DNA of 64,000 nucleotides from Vibrio barjaei (GCF_001639065.2 NZ_LQXO02000013.1:222197-286196), one strand, 5' to 3'; numbered from the stretch's first letter, positions 8,408-18,127 are shown. Notes: a model not told the origin generated them from the letters alone. A program made the numbers and translations.

Positions 8408-9559
8408 CTAATCTTGAATATCAACAGATTTGCCATTCCAACTCAGCAGGTACACTTTTTTGCTTGCTGAGCGATCAGCCATTTCACCGCCTGCAATCAG
8501 CACACCTTTTGGTGTGGTAAATGATGCGCCGTAGGCGGAGCCTTCAGGGAGGTTGTTTGCTTGCTGCCATAAGTTGTCTTTTAAGACATAAATCTCAGGA
8601 TTGAAGGCTTTACTAAAGCCGTTATGGGCAAAAAGTTTGCCTTGTTCAAAGGCCTGTTTAGCGCCATGGAAGTTGGCACCACCTGCGACTAAAACTACGC
8701 CGTTTGACTCACCACCAAAAGCCCCCGCCACACCTTCTTGGACATTCGAAGATTGAGGTGCAGGAAGAGAGTTGAGGCTTTTCCACGGTTGAGCGGCGCC
8801 AAAGTTAAACTGTTTTACTTCTGCGGTTCTAAGCCCTGGCTTGATTTCACCGCTGACCAGCGTGGCAGTATTGCCATCGGATACCAACGCGCTGCCACAG
8901 TTCGGCAGATAAGGTGAAACAATTAGAGTATTCCATTGATTCGTTTTTGGGTCGTAGCTAACGACTTTATCGTTCCATTTGTAATCTCGAGGCGCCATGC
9001 CCATGTAGTTGTCGACAATGGATTGCCATTTGTCTGGCTGAGCTTTCTTATCGGTGGTGTTTATGTCGTAAAGATACTGATCGAAATAGGCTTTGTTGTA
9101 GCCGCCGAAGAAAACAATCTGGCTACCGTTGGGAGAATACGAAGCGGCGCCAAGCAAACCAACTGGGCTGGTGCTTTTTACTTGAGACCAGGTGTCGTTC
9201 GTGGTGTCGAACTGATAAACCGTGTCGAACAAAATAGGAGAGGTGGCATCAGCTTGCTCTTTTCCTGCGCCTCCAAAAATATAGATCTTGTCGTTAACTG
9301 CGGTTGCGGTAGCGCCATTTCTTGCGGGACCGATAAAGTCAGCTTGCTTTTGCCATCCCTTGTCAATATTAGCAAGGTCGAGTAAATAGAATGCGCTGCC
9401 AGAGGAACCAAGACCAGCATACACTTTGTCGCCTATCTGTGCACTGACGCCACTTTTGATACCTTCGGGTAAATCTGGCCATGACTCAGATGCGAGAGTG
9501 TTGCTAGTGATAATCAATGATGAAAGAGCGAGTGCAAAGAGTGAGTTCCTTGTCTTCAT
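8408..9559 (-). CDS. nanM: Periplasmic N-acetylneuraminate epimerase (mutarotase)
   Basis: A 383-residue Kelch beta-propeller that equilibrates alpha- and beta-sialic acid in the periplasm (E. coli NanM 368). A Sec signal peptide ([20 protein letters not shown], cleavage near residue 23 at LAS) precedes [16 protein letters not shown]. The catalytic motif GEIKPGLRT (Glu and Arg, E. coli 209 and 215) is intact and is followed by EGVAGAFGG and [20 protein letters not shown]. It is first in a two-gene unit with the cytoplasmic-looking paralogue. By speeding anomer exchange it should help the SiaPQM transporter encoded nearby. Confidence 0.93.
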   Translation of the reverse strand: MKTRNSLFALALSSLIITSNTLASESWPDLPEGIKSGVSAQIGDKVYAGLGSSGSAFYLLDLANIDKGWQKQADFIGPARNGATATAVNDKIYIFGGAGKEQADATSPILFDTVYQFDTTNDTWSQVKSTSPVGLLGAASYSPNGSQIVFFGGYNKAYFDQYLYDINTTDKKAQPDKWQSIVDNYMGMAPRDYKWNDKVVSYDPKTNQWNTLIVSPYLPNCGSALVSDGNTATLVSGEIKPGLRTAEVKQFNFGAAQPWKSLNSLPAPQSSNVQEGVAGAFGGESNGVVLVAGGANFHGAKQAFEQGKLFAHNGFSKAFNPEIYVLKDNLWQQANNLPEGSAYGASFTTPKGVLIAGGEMADRSASKKVYLLSWNGKSVDIQD

Positions 9560-9703
9560 GATATTTCCTTATCGATAGGTGATGGCCTGTTTGGCCAAAA
9601 TGTATACACATTATCGATCTTTGGAGAAAATATTCTTTGATCAAGTTAACAATAAAAATAATTTTTATCTAATCGTTATAAAGAAGGTTTTTTATGCAAC
9701 AAA

Positions 9704-9725
9704 AAGCCCATCAAAAGATGGGCTT
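9704..9725 (-). terminator. Terminator after nanR
   Basis: AAGCCCATC (9704-9712), loop AAAA, GATGGGCTT (9717-9725). On the minus strand the stem is followed by TTTTTGTTG, placing a good terminator 23 bases after the nanR stop. Confidence 0.85.
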
Positions 9726-9747
9726 AAAAGTGGTAGTTTGATAGCGT

Positions 9748-10581
9748 CTATGACATGAGTGGTACCACAACTTCGGCGGTTTCCATGACGGAGTCACTAT
9801 ATTCAGGGTACTTGTCCAAAAGTGAATTTACGAGGACATCCACTAATAATAAAGCACCTACCTTGGATGCAAATGCTCCACCGGTTAAGGGACCTTCCGG
9901 TCTAGCTGCTACTAACATTTCCGTTGAAATTGCCGAGAGCGGACTGTGATTAATGTTAGTTAGTGCAACTACAGGGACATTTTTACTGAACGCCTGCTTT
10001 GCTGCATGAACTACTTCTTTGGTGGAGCCTGAACTCGATACAGAAAACCACAAGTCGCCTTGTGTAGAGCGGCTAGCATTCATAGCTGCCAAGTGAGTAT
10101 CTTCGTACATAATCGCTTTCTTGCCGATTCGGATAAGTCGGTAAGCTAGGTATCTACCCACGATGCTTGATGCGCCTACACCGACACAACCAATAAAGTC
10201 GGCGGAATGTACTAAGGTACAAATCCTGTCCAGTGCCTTTCTGTCAATCAGCTTTGCGGTATCTTGGAGACTATCAACCGCACTACTTGCCGAAATATCG
10301 CAGATGTCACCATCTTTAACAGGTGCAGACTTACTGGCGTTTTGGCTCAGGTCCACTGCTAAGGCCATGCGGAAGTCGGAATAACCTTTGTAACCCATAT
10401 CGCGGCAAAGACGCACTACAGTCGCTTCACTGGTTTGGGTATTTCGAGCAAGATCAGTGATGGTCTGGAACTGCACTTCATGAGCATTCTCAAGAATGTA
10501 GTCCGCGACTTGTCTTAATTTCTTACTGAGTGGTTCCATGTTGGAGCGCAAACGAACCAGTAGATTGTTCGGTGATCCCAC
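9748..10581 (-). CDS. nanR: RpiR-family sialic acid regulator NanR
   Basis: A 277-residue RpiR-type regulator. An N-terminal helix-turn-helix (about residues 15-75, FQTITDLARNTQTSEATVVRLCRDMGYKGYSDFRM) precedes a SIS sugar-isomerase-like sensing domain (FIGCVGVGASSIVGRYLAYRLIRIGKKA, DLWFSVSSSGSTKEV). In Vibrio the NanR repressor of sialic acid genes is of this type, unlike the GntR-type NanR of E. coli, and responds to a ManNAc phosphate. Its start is GTG at 10581. It sits between nanM and nanA with terminators on both sides, so it is transcribed alone. Likely target: the divergent siaP-nanE promoter region. Confidence 0.9.
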   Translation of the reverse strand: MGSPNNLLVRLRSNMEPLSKKLRQVADYILENAHEVQFQTITDLARNTQTSEATVVRLCRDMGYKGYSDFRMALAVDLSQNASKSAPVKDGDICDISASSAVDSLQDTAKLIDRKALDRICTLVHSADFIGCVGVGASSIVGRYLAYRLIRIGKKAIMYEDTHLAAMNASRSTQGDLWFSVSSSGSTKEVVHAAKQAFSKNVPVVALTNINHSPLSAISTEMLVAARPEGPLTGGAFASKVGALLLVDVLVNSLLDKYPEYSDSVMETAEVVVPLMS

Positions 10582-10704
10582 GGTATCCCCTTAATTCTTG
10601 TACCTAGATTAAAAATATCAGACTACCTAACGCTTTAACACCAACAATTAATATATTTCGCGGCATTTCATGGAGAAATGATATACGGTTTGTCTGAAAG
10701 CTTA

Positions 10705-10728
10705 AAAAGGAGGCGATTGCCTCCTTTT
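10705..10728 (-). terminator. Terminator after nanA
   Basis: GGAGGC (10709-10714), loop GATT, GCCTCC (10719-10724), extended by AAAA/TTTT on either side. It is symmetrical, and on the minus strand it ends the siaPQM-nanA transcript just after the nanA stop at 10741. Confidence 0.85.
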
Positions 10729-10740
10729 CCTACTCGATAT

Positions 10741-11628
10741 TTAAAAGTTGATGTCTCGCATTTTCGCTACCACATCCGCTTTTTGGGCAGCGGTCAAGGC
10801 TCGAATTGGTGAGCGCGGATCGCCCGCGTCTATACCATGAATTTCCATTGCTGCTTTACCTGCAGCGACGCCGCCATACTCCACCAGAATTCGAATGATA
10901 GCAATGACTTTATCCATGAGTGCTGTCACACGTGGTTGATCGCCTTGATTGAAGGCTTCAATAATCTCCAAATAAAGTGGTGCAGCGTAGTTGTAAGTGC
11001 TGCCCACCGCACCAACTGCGCCAACGGCAAGACCGGCAGGTAAAAACTCATCAACACCGAATGGAATATCAAATTTACCTTCAGCAACACGCATACAGCG
11101 CTGATATTCATAGAGATCTACGTGGTTAAATTTGGCACCCATAAGGTTTGGGATTTTCTGATCACCTTGGATTAGGAACTGCTCAAGATCTAAATTGACC
11201 CCTGACATTCCTGAATGATAGTAGTAGAAGCCTTTTGACGGCGCCGCGGCCGCTATTTGGGCGCAATAGTCCACTAAGTCTTCAACTGAACCGGGTTTAA
11301 AGAAGCATGGACCAATGGCAGATGTTGCCATAATGTCGAGGGTCTCTGCGTGTTTGGTTAGCTCTAAGGAATCAACAATACTCAAGGCGCCAGTATGAAC
11401 AATCAGGTCTAACTGACCTTTTGATGCTGTTACCCAACGCTCAGCGATGGCTTTACGTTCTTCAACAGAGCAGTGAATACCTTCACCAGTTGTGCCACAA
11501 ACGTATGCGCCTGTTACACCTTGCTCTACAAGCAGTTCTGCGATTTGGTCAATCGCAGCAAAGTTCACTCGATTACTTGCATCAAAAGGAGTGTGTGGTG
11601 CTGCGATAAGTCCTTGTAGTTTTCTCAT
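10741..11628 (-). CDS. nanA: N-acetylneuraminate lyase
   Basis: Aldolase of the dihydrodipicolinate synthase family that cleaves sialic acid to N-acetylmannosamine and pyruvate. It is 295 residues. The signature GTTGEG is at about residues 45-50, the catalytic Tyr137 lies in YYYHSG, and the Schiff-base Lys166 is in GAKFN. A longer frame begins at TTG 11643. ATG 11628 is preferred because AAGG lies 8 bases before it and MRKLQGLIAA is the usual start. It is last in the siaP-siaQ-siaM-nanA unit, so uptake and cleavage are made together. Confidence 0.95.
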   Translation of the reverse strand: MRKLQGLIAAPHTPFDASNRVNFAAIDQIAELLVEQGVTGAYVCGTTGEGIHCSVEERKAIAERWVTASKGQLDLIVHTGALSIVDSLELTKHAETLDIMATSAIGPCFFKPGSVEDLVDYCAQIAAAAPSKGFYYYHSGMSGVNLDLEQFLIQGDQKIPNLMGAKFNHVDLYEYQRCMRVAEGKFDIPFGVDEFLPAGLAVGAVGAVGSTYNYAAPLYLEIIEAFNQGDQPRVTALMDKVIAIIRILVEYGGVAAGKAAMEIHGIDAGDPRSPIRALTAAQKADVVAKMRDINF

Positions 11629-11683
11629 TTTATTGGCCTTCAAATTGCTATTAATGGCAGGCCAATGCTGGCCTGCGTAATTG

Positions 11684-12967
11684 TTATTGTCCGTATCCTA
11701 AGAACAGCTCTGGTAAGAAAAGCGTCACTTGAGGGAAGATTGCTACTAATGCCAATACGATGAACAGTGGCACTAGAAGAGGGATAACGCCTCTGGTTAA
11801 CACATGGAATGGAATGTCACCAACGCGAGATACAACATACAGCGCCATGCCCATAGGTGGTGTCAAAATACCAATCATGAGGTTAAGAATAGCCATCACA
11901 CCGAAGTGAACAGGATCAATGCCTACAGCCGCCGCAACCGGTACGAGGAAAGGTACCAGCAACAACAATAGTGCTAGTGATTCGATAAAGGTTCCTAGGA
12001 ACAACAGTAATAGGTTAATTAGCAGAAGCAGTACTAGTGGGTTATCACTAATGGTTAGGAAATAGTCTGCTAGCATTTGCGGCAATTGTTCACGAGCGAC
12101 AATCCAACCGAAGACGGTGACACCCATAACCATAAGTGCTACTACAGCTGTGGTATTGACGGTCTCTTTTAGAATGTCGACGAAACCTGCGAGTGTGAGC
12201 TGTTTGTATACCACCGTACCCAAAAACAGAGCGTAAAGAGAGGATACGACCGCTGCTTCTGTTGGTGTAAATTTACCCGAGAAAATACCACCGATGATGA
12301 TGACTGGTGTAAGCAGGGATAAAAAGGCTTCTTTTAGCGACTTAAACTGCTCTTTGCGTGATGCTTTTGGCAGCGTCATGTAACCGCGCTTTTTACAGAT
12401 GAAGTAGCTCATCACCATTAACGCGCCACAACATAGGATGCCGGGAACTGCACCCGCCAAGAACAGCGCACCAATAGAGGTATTGGAGACCACACCATAA
12501 ATAACAAGTGGTACAGACGGCGGTACTAGTGGACCGATGATACAAGAGGCTGCAGTTAAACCACCGGCAAAGTCATCATGGTACTTTGCGTCACGCATGG
12601 ATTTGATTTCAAGCTGACCTAAGCCACCAGCATCCGCGAGAGCAGAGCCAGACATACCAGAGAACAGCAAGCTTGCCATGATGTTTACATGCCCTAAGCT
12701 ACCGGTCACGTGGCCGACCATAGACTTAGCAAAGTTGAAAATACGTTCGGTAATTCCCGCGCTGTTCATCAAGTGTCCAGTAAGAACAAAGAACGGCACT
12801 GCGAGTAAGGTAAAGTTATCAATGCCGCCAAGCATTTGCTGAGCCGCAAAGTTGATTCCAGTACTGTTGGTTAATACCAAGAATACTAAAGCAACAAATA
12901 TCAGTGAGAAGCCAACAGGCATACCTGCAAATAACAGAGCCAGCCAGCCGAAAATTGAACCTGCCAT
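11684..12967 (-). CDS. siaM: Sialic acid TRAP transporter, large membrane subunit
   Basis: The DctM-type subunit of a tripartite ATP-independent transporter, 427 residues with about 12 hydrophobic segments. Typical DctM features include GMPVGFSL, GGIDNFTLLAVPFFVLTGHLMN, MSGSALADAGGLG and TPPMGMALYVVSRVG near the C-terminus. It carries out sodium-driven translocation of sialic acid across the inner membrane with SiaQ. The ATG at 12967 follows an AAGGAG ribosome-binding site, 9 bases after the siaQ stop. Substrate is inferred from its place between siaP and nanA and from the nan genes around it. Confidence 0.93.
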   Translation of the reverse strand: MAGSIFGWLALLFAGMPVGFSLIFVALVFLVLTNSTGINFAAQQMLGGIDNFTLLAVPFFVLTGHLMNSAGITERIFNFAKSMVGHVTGSLGHVNIMASLLFSGMSGSALADAGGLGQLEIKSMRDAKYHDDFAGGLTAASCIIGPLVPPSVPLVIYGVVSNTSIGALFLAGAVPGILCCGALMVMSYFICKKRGYMTLPKASRKEQFKSLKEAFLSLLTPVIIIGGIFSGKFTPTEAAVVSSLYALFLGTVVYKQLTLAGFVDILKETVNTTAVVALMVMGVTVFGWIVAREQLPQMLADYFLTISDNPLVLLLLINLLLLFLGTFIESLALLLLLVPFLVPVAAAVGIDPVHFGVMAILNLMIGILTPPMGMALYVVSRVGDIPFHVLTRGVIPLLVPLFIVLALVAIFPQVTLFLPELFLGYGQ

Positions 12968-12976
12968 GAGAACTCC

Positions 12977-13486
12977 TTACCTCTGGGCAACTTGCGATGA
13001 GCTAGAAGCGTCTTCGCTTTTAGCTTGTTTAAACTCAGCTCCAATTGAGAAGATCTTTTGCAACTGTCGGACGACCATGAACACGCCACCAAGAGGTAGG
13101 CTGTAGTTCATCCATTTACTAGAGATGCCTAAGGTGATGAGTTCAAAGAAAGCGGTACGTTGTACGTGCTGATACCCGAGGTAAATGATGGCGAAAATGG
13201 ACACCAACACAGCGAGTTCGAGTGCGATTACTAATGAATAACGGATATTTTGTGGAAGCTTATCCGAGAAAAAGGTGATGTTGACGTGGGTGCCTCGTTT
13301 GATGGCCATCGCGCAACCGATGAGTGACATATACATAAACAGCACACGAGCTAATTCTTCACTCCACAAAGAAGGATCGTTCAGCAACCAGCGTGTTCCT
13401 ATTTGCCAAGTCAGCACCACTAACAGGGCCGCCATCAGCGGCACTGTTATGATTTCTTCAATATTATCAAATATTTTGCGTATCAT
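12977..13486 (-). CDS. siaQ: Sialic acid TRAP transporter, small membrane subunit
   Basis: DctQ-type four-helix subunit, 169 residues, separate from SiaM as in Vibrio; in Haemophilus influenzae the two are fused. It shows the family pattern WQIGTRWLLNDPSLWSEELARVLFMYMSLIGCAMAIKRGTHV in the first half. A longer frame starts at TTG 13498. ATG 13486 is chosen because GGAG lies 8 bases upstream. The Ser-rich charged tail is cytoplasmic. It is coupled to siaM with a 9-base gap. Confidence 0.92.
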   Translation of the reverse strand: MIRKIFDNIEEIITVPLMAALLVVLTWQIGTRWLLNDPSLWSEELARVLFMYMSLIGCAMAIKRGTHVNITFFSDKLPQNIRYSLVIALELAVLVSIFAIIYLGYQHVQRTAFFELITLGISSKWMNYSLPLGGVFMVVRQLQKIFSIGAEFKQAKSEDASSSSQVAQR

Positions 13487-13565
13487 TTTAGGCTCCAAGG
13501 CTGACCAAACCGGCCAGCCGAGATTACAACTTCAATTCAAGCGAACGTCGAATTGATCGCGGCAA

Positions 13566-14531
13566 TTACATTGCAGCAAGTTTCTTAACGATAGGCTCGC
13601 CAATCTTCTCTTCGAATTCCGTATATAGAGGCTGCATTGCTTCACGGAATGGTGCGAGATCAGGGTAAGTGACTTTCACGCCTTCAGATTCAAAGAAAGA
13701 AATAAGCTCAGCTTCTTGCTTTTTAACCGATGCAGTATGAGCAGCACCTGCTTTTGCTACTGCTTCGCTGACAATCTTCTTATCGGCGTCTGAAAGCTTT
13801 TGCCATGTTGATTCAGAAATAATCACCATTTGGTCATTAACGATGTGGTTAGTAATAGCAAGGTTGTCCTGAACTTCGTAGAACTTCATTGTCTTGATGG
13901 TTGGCAATGGGTTTTCTTGACCGTCAACCGCGTTGGTTTGCAGTGCTAGATACACTTCTGAGAACGCCATTGGTGTTGGCGATGCACCAGAAAGTTTTGC
14001 ATAGTTTAGGTTCGGTTTAGCGTTAGGAACGCGTAGCTTCAGACCTTTGAAATCTTCAATCGTGTTTAGAGGACGGTTAGAGGTGGTTTCACGAGTACCG
14101 TTGTACCAAGTATCTAGAGCACGCCAGTTGAATTTAGTCAGCATTTCTTCACGTACACCTTGACCAAAATCTGAATCAAACATGCGACGTAGGTGTTCGT
14201 AGTCTTTGGCAACGTAAGGTAGGGTTACTGCTTCTGCGCGTGGGATCCATAGACCCATACGACCAAATTCAGCGTAAGTAATATCGAGATCGCCAAGGGT
14301 TAATTGCTGAAGCATAGCGCGGTCATCACCGAGTTGCGCACTAGGGTACAAAGCAATCTTGATGTCGCCGTTACTCATCTCTTCTACTGTATCAGCAAGA
14401 AGTTTTGCAGAGGTATATTCCACAGATCCAACAGAGGCTTGCATGCCCATCTTAAGTGTTGTCGCCGCTTGTACTGAAACTGCACATCCTAATGTCAGCA
14501 TAGCGATAGTAATTTTATTTATAGCTTTCAT
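13566..14531 (-). CDS. siaP: Sialic acid TRAP transporter, periplasmic binding protein
   Basis: DctP-type binding protein that captures sialic acid in the periplasm and hands it to SiaQM. It is 321 residues with a signal peptide ending near VQA at residue 22. The two arginine-bearing ligand segments of SiaP are present: NGTRETTSNRP and KGLKLRVPNAKPN, the latter containing the arginine that pairs with the sialic acid carboxylate. NAVDGQENP and IVNDQMVIIS are also typical. The start is ATG 14531, with AAGGGAAG just upstream. It is first gene of the minus-strand siaPQM-nanA operon, divergent from nanE. Confidence 0.95.
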   Translation of the reverse strand: MKAINKITIAMLTLGCAVSVQAATTLKMGMQASVGSVEYTSAKLLADTVEEMSNGDIKIALYPSAQLGDDRAMLQQLTLGDLDITYAEFGRMGLWIPRAEAVTLPYVAKDYEHLRRMFDSDFGQGVREEMLTKFNWRALDTWYNGTRETTSNRPLNTIEDFKGLKLRVPNAKPNLNYAKLSGASPTPMAFSEVYLALQTNAVDGQENPLPTIKTMKFYEVQDNLAITNHIVNDQMVIISESTWQKLSDADKKIVSEAVAKAGAAHTASVKKQEAELISFFESEGVKVTYPDLAPFREAMQPLYTEFEEKIGEPIVKKLAAM

Positions 14532-14593
14532 GTTCTTCCCTTTTGTCCATTGTTTGGCGAGATTCGCGAGTTTCAAAAAAAAATTTTATTTTG

Positions 14594-14646
14594 TTTGAAA
14601 AAAATCTTCGTTATGGATTATTATGGTCGTGAAGATTATTTTCAAA
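14594..14646. promoter_or_regulatory. Long inverted repeat between siaP and nanE, probable NanR operator
   Basis: TTTGAAAAAAATCTTC (14594-14609) and GAAGATTATTTTCAAA (14631-14646) are inverted copies with one mismatch, separated by 21 bases. Each arm is itself of the form GAA-N7-TTC, so two operator sites about 37 bases apart are possible. The repeat lies in the divergent promoter region of siaPQM-nanA and nanE-nanK-nagA, where a repressor could control both. A TGTGA half-site at 14663-14667 might belong to CRP but lacks a good second half. Confidence 0.55.
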
Positions 14647-14779
14647 TCAACTTTTCACAAACTGTGATCACGGACAAAATTTAGCCTAACTTATCTGTTT
14701 AAAGACTCGTTAAGCGGTTTTGGGACAAGGAAGCATGTCCAATATTTCGTTGACGCCAACATAAGACGAGAGGCTCGAA

Positions 14780-15496
14780 GTGAGAGATAAAAGTCTAAAA
14801 ATCAGAGAATTAAAAGAGCAATTGCGTGGGCAAACGGTAGTATCTATTCAGCCAGTTGTCGGAAGTCCACTCGAGAAAACTGAATTCATTGTTGCCATGG
14901 CTTTAGCCGCGCAGCAAGCGGGTGCCAAAGCTCTACGTATCGAAGGTGTTAAAAATGTTGCGGCGGTAGCAGCTAATGTGACTATACCAATTATCGGCAT
15001 CGTGAAACGTGACCTTATTGACAGTCCAGTTAGAATTACCCCTTATGTTGAAGATGTCGAAGCGCTAGCGGCGGCGGGCGCAACAATCATTGCGTTTGAT
15101 GCAACGAGTCGGGTTCGTCCTGAGTCTCGAGCTGTGATCGTAGACGCCATTCAACGCACGCCTTGTTTTGGTATGGCGGATTGTTCATGTTTTGAAGATG
15201 GCGTTTGGGCTTATGAGCAAGGTGTGGAAATCATTGGTTCGACGTTGTCAGGCTATGTGGGTGGCGAAGAGCCTACCGAGCCCGACTTAAATCTAGTTCG
15301 AAGATTTGCAGCCGAAGGCTTCTTTACCATGGCAGAAGGGCGATACAATACGCCGGAGTTAGCAGCACAAGCGATTGCCAATGGCGCAATAGCCGTTACA
15401 GTAGGCTCTGCACTGACAAGACTAGAAGTGGTGACTCAATGGTTCAATGCGGCAACTCAAGCAGAGGTAAAACAGTATGAGCACGTTAGCTATTGA
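14780..15496 (+). CDS. nanE: N-acetylmannosamine-6-phosphate 2-epimerase
   Basis: A TIM-barrel epimerase converting ManNAc-6-phosphate to GlcNAc-6-phosphate, 238 residues. Recognisable segments are [68 protein letters not shown] and the phosphate-binding end [15 protein letters not shown]. The start is GTG 14780 with GAGAGG about 7 bases upstream. It is the first gene of the plus-strand operon. Its end overlaps nanK by 20 bases, so the two are translationally linked. Confidence 0.95.
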   Translation: MRDKSLKIRELKEQLRGQTVVSIQPVVGSPLEKTEFIVAMALAAQQAGAKALRIEGVKNVAAVAANVTIPIIGIVKRDLIDSPVRITPYVEDVEALAAAGATIIAFDATSRVRPESRAVIVDAIQRTPCFGMADCSCFEDGVWAYEQGVEIIGSTLSGYVGGEEPTEPDLNLVRRFAAEGFFTMAEGRYNTPELAAQAIANGAIAVTVGSALTRLEVVTQWFNAATQAEVKQYEHVSY

Positions 15497-16337
15497 TATT
15501 GGTGGTACTAAAGTGGCTCTAGGATTGGTTCAAAATGGTGAACTGATAGAGCGTGCTCAGCTAGCGACGCCTGAGACGACATGTGTACAAGAGTTTGCTA
15601 GTCAAATTCTTGCACAGTGTCGGTCATGGATACACCAAGTCACACAGATTGGCATATCCACTACGGGATGGGTGAAACCAGAAGGTATTACTTCTATTAA
15701 TCCTGATACTCTTGCCTTCCCTCAACCGTTTCCGTTACATAAAGAGATAGAAGCGCAAACGGATAAGCCTGTTGCCATTCTCAATGATGCTCAAGCTGCA
15801 GCTTGGTATGAATATCGCTCTCTCAAAAAAACCGTTAACAATATGGCGTACATAACGGTATCAACTGGTGTGGGTGGTGGTTTAGTTCTTAATGGGCAAC
15901 TGTATAAAGGGAGTCAGCATCTCGCTGGACATATCGGTCACACCAGTATCGATCTCAATGGTCCGGTCTGTGGGTGTGGGCAACGTGGTTGTGTTGAAAG
16001 CATTGCCTCTGGAACGGCAATTAACCGAGTTGCTCGTCAAACTATCCACCCGACAATCTCGAATATTGAGTTATTTAAACTCGCCCGCGACGATGCGCAA
16101 GCAATGGACATCATCAAAAAGAGTGCGCATGCGGTTGCTCAGCTGTGTTGTAATTTGAAAGCTACACTAGACTTAGATCTTGTTTGTCTAGGTGGAGGAA
16201 TAGGGCTAACGGAGGTGTACATTCCATTAGTTCTAGACTATATCGAAACAATGCCAGCTGCATTTCAAGTAGACGTCGTTAAGGCGACCGGTGATTATGA
16301 TGCTTGTTTATTGGGTGCCGCAGCCCAATTCTCATAG
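15477..16337 (+). CDS. nanK: N-acetylmannosamine kinase (ROK family)
   Basis: Phosphorylates ManNAc to ManNAc-6-phosphate with ATP. It is 286 residues with the ROK phosphate motif [13 protein letters not shown] at the N-terminus, [17 protein letters not shown] in the middle, and the zinc-binding ROK signature [15 protein letters not shown] followed by [13 protein letters not shown]. Cysteine spacing in the zinc loop is complete. It starts inside the nanE coding sequence. In pathway order it acts before NanE, and its product feeds NanE and then NagA in the same operon. Confidence 0.95.
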   Translation: MSTLAIDIGGTKVALGLVQNGELIERAQLATPETTCVQEFASQILAQCRSWIHQVTQIGISTTGWVKPEGITSINPDTLAFPQPFPLHKEIEAQTDKPVAILNDAQAAAWYEYRSLKKTVNNMAYITVSTGVGGGLVLNGQLYKGSQHLAGHIGHTSIDLNGPVCGCGQRGCVESIASGTAINRVARQTIHPTISNIELFKLARDDAQAMDIIKKSAHAVAQLCCNLKATLDLDLVCLGGGIGLTEVYIPLVLDYIETMPAAFQVDVVKATGDYDACLLGAAAQFS

Positions 16338-16402
16338 TGAAATGGGTAAAGAATAGTATTTCGCAGCCTCATAGGCTGTTGATGAAAGGAATGGATAGAC
16401 AA

Positions 16403-17539
16403 ATGACGATACGAGCAATCACAGCCAAGACGATTTTTGATGGCGAGCAGTACCATTCCGACTCTGCATTGGTTTGGAAAGGAGACCGGATTGTCGACAT
16501 AGTCCCCACGTCGACATTGCCTAGTTCAGTCATTGTTACTGATGTTGGCGACAGAATCGTTGCGCCGGGATTTATCGATATTCAAGTGAATGGCGGCGGC
16601 GATGTCATGTTTAACTCTGATACAACTGCAGACGGCATAGACACGATTTGTCGAGCACATCGTCAACACGGTACAGCCTATCTATTACCAACTTTGATCA
16701 GTGCAACGCCAGAGGAAATGAAAACGGCGTTAATTGCTGCGGAGTGTGCGATCGAGCAGGGCGTAGCAGGTGTATTAGGTGTTCATCTAGAAGGGCCTTG
16801 GCTTAATAAAGACAAGAAAGGGGCGCACGATGCCAATAAGTTCTATAGCCCAACGATTGAACAGCTAGAAGCTTTCCCGTGGTTAGAGCGAGGGGTTAGC
16901 TTAGTCACGTTAGCGGCAGAGAATGTTGATACGCAGGCTCTAAATTGGTTGCAGCAGCACCACGTTGTGGTGTCTTGTGGGCACAGTAATGCAACTCAGC
17001 ATCAGTTAACGGCAGAAAAACTTGCTTCAGTAAATGGCTTTACCCATTTGTTTAATGCGATGTCACCGCTTGAAGGGCGTGAGCCTGGTACTGTTGGTAC
17101 GGCATTAATGACCGACCATGCTTGGTGCTCCATTATTGTCGATGGTATTCATGTTGCAACGCAAAACGTTTTGATGGCTCATAAGCTTAAACCAGAAGGG
17201 AAGTTGCTTATTGTGACCGATGCGATGGCAAGTGTCGGCAGCAGAACCAATCGTTTTGTCTTAGATGGAGAAGAAATCTCGGTACAAGATGGCAAACTGG
17301 TGAACTCAAGTGGCTCTCTAGCCGGTGCGCATATTGGCATGGATCAGTCTGTCGCCAATGCCATTGCTTGGGGACTTAATGAGGCTGAGGTATTGAGAAT
17401 GGCTTCAACCTATCCAGCCGAGGCCCTTAATCTGGACGACGTGGGTACTTTGAAGCCGGGTTACCGAGCTGCTGCAACCATACTTAATTCTGATTACAGC
17501 TCCTATGCGGTATTAGTTGATGGTGTGCTAAATCCTTAA
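16403..17539 (+). CDS. nagA: N-acetylglucosamine-6-phosphate deacetylase
   Basis: Amidohydrolase that removes acetate from GlcNAc-6-phosphate to give glucosamine-6-phosphate. It is 378 residues, the usual NagA size. Metal and catalytic motifs are APGFIDIQVNG, HLEGPW, SCGHSNAT, THLFNAMSPLEGREPG and the catalytic aspartate in VTDAMAS. The frame is open back to 16304, and in-frame ATGs occur at 16382 and 16391. ATG 16403 matches the family N-terminus (MTIRAITAKTIFDG). It is last gene of nanE-nanK-nagA. NagB for the next step is not in the window. Confidence 0.93.
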   Translation: MTIRAITAKTIFDGEQYHSDSALVWKGDRIVDIVPTSTLPSSVIVTDVGDRIVAPGFIDIQVNGGGDVMFNSDTTADGIDTICRAHRQHGTAYLLPTLISATPEEMKTALIAAECAIEQGVAGVLGVHLEGPWLNKDKKGAHDANKFYSPTIEQLEAFPWLERGVSLVTLAAENVDTQALNWLQQHHVVVSCGHSNATQHQLTAEKLASVNGFTHLFNAMSPLEGREPGTVGTALMTDHAWCSIIVDGIHVATQNVLMAHKLKPEGKLLIVTDAMASVGSRTNRFVLDGEEISVQDGKLVNSSGSLAGAHIGMDQSVANAIAWGLNEAEVLRMASTYPAEALNLDDVGTLKPGYRAAATILNSDYSSYAVLVDGVLNP

Positions 17540-17554
17540 CTTCCGTTTATGGAG

Positions 17555-18034
17555 TTAGTTTGCTTGTAATTTGGCTGAGGTAATAAACTCGCCAAAGCTT
17601 TCACACCAAATGATCGCTGCCGTGTATTGGCTTAAGTCTGTGCCTTCTGGCAGCGATAGCAAGAATCTATCGAAGGTTTTCACATCTCCCACCTGTAACA
17701 TGCTAGCTTTGTTAGCATTAAAATCCGCTTCTGTTTCGACGTAGGTTGGAGATAGATACAGTTTGTAGTCTGGTCCCGGAGCAAGCTCTCCAACGAACAT
17801 TGCGCTATTAATGGTAAAACTAATGTTGCCTTCCCCCCAGTGGAAAAAGTCGCTGTCCTGACGGTCTTTATCGAAGGTGCCCGAGTAGACAATGTTGTTG
17901 GAATTGGTTTGGATACTCTCGATGGAAGGAGACTCTGGTTGAGTCAAAATAGGCAGTACGTAAATGCCTAGCATAAAGCCACAAAACAGAGCACCCAAAT
18001 GGGTGAATAGTAGAATTACTCGTTTCACAGTCAC
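17555..18034 (-). CDS. Membrane-anchored DM13-domain protein
   Basis: A 159-residue protein with one N-terminal membrane segment (about residues 5-28, VILLFTHLGALFCGFMLGIYVLPIL). A DM13 domain follows: VYSGTFDKDRQDSDFFHWGEG, GPDYKLYLSP and the closing YTAAIIWCESFGEFITSAKL with its single conserved cysteine. DM13 domains are thought to take part in redox or electron-transfer reactions in the envelope. This copy should face the periplasm. It is convergent with nagA and probably monocistronic. The function within Vibrio is not known to me. Confidence 0.75.
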   Translation of the reverse strand: MTVKRVILLFTHLGALFCGFMLGIYVLPILTQPESPSIESIQTNSNNIVYSGTFDKDRQDSDFFHWGEGNISFTINSAMFVGELAPGPDYKLYLSPTYVETEADFNANKASMLQVGDVKTFDRFLLSLPEGTDLSQYTAAIIWCESFGEFITSAKLQAN

Positions 18035-18127
18035 TCCTTTGACGTTACAACGTTTTCACCTTTATCGTTAACCATAGTGCAAGCCTGTTAGGCCCATCAA
18101 CTTTATTGGTGTGATAGGTGGTTATTT

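Noticed and set aside
8936..9385. 149-codon plus-strand frame opposite nanM
   Set aside because: Antisense to a clear Kelch protein and without recognisable features.
10664..10680. CATTTC-N5-GAAATG palindrome in the nanR promoter
   Set aside because: Short and AT-rich, unlike the long repeat between siaP and nanE; not strong enough to call as an operator.
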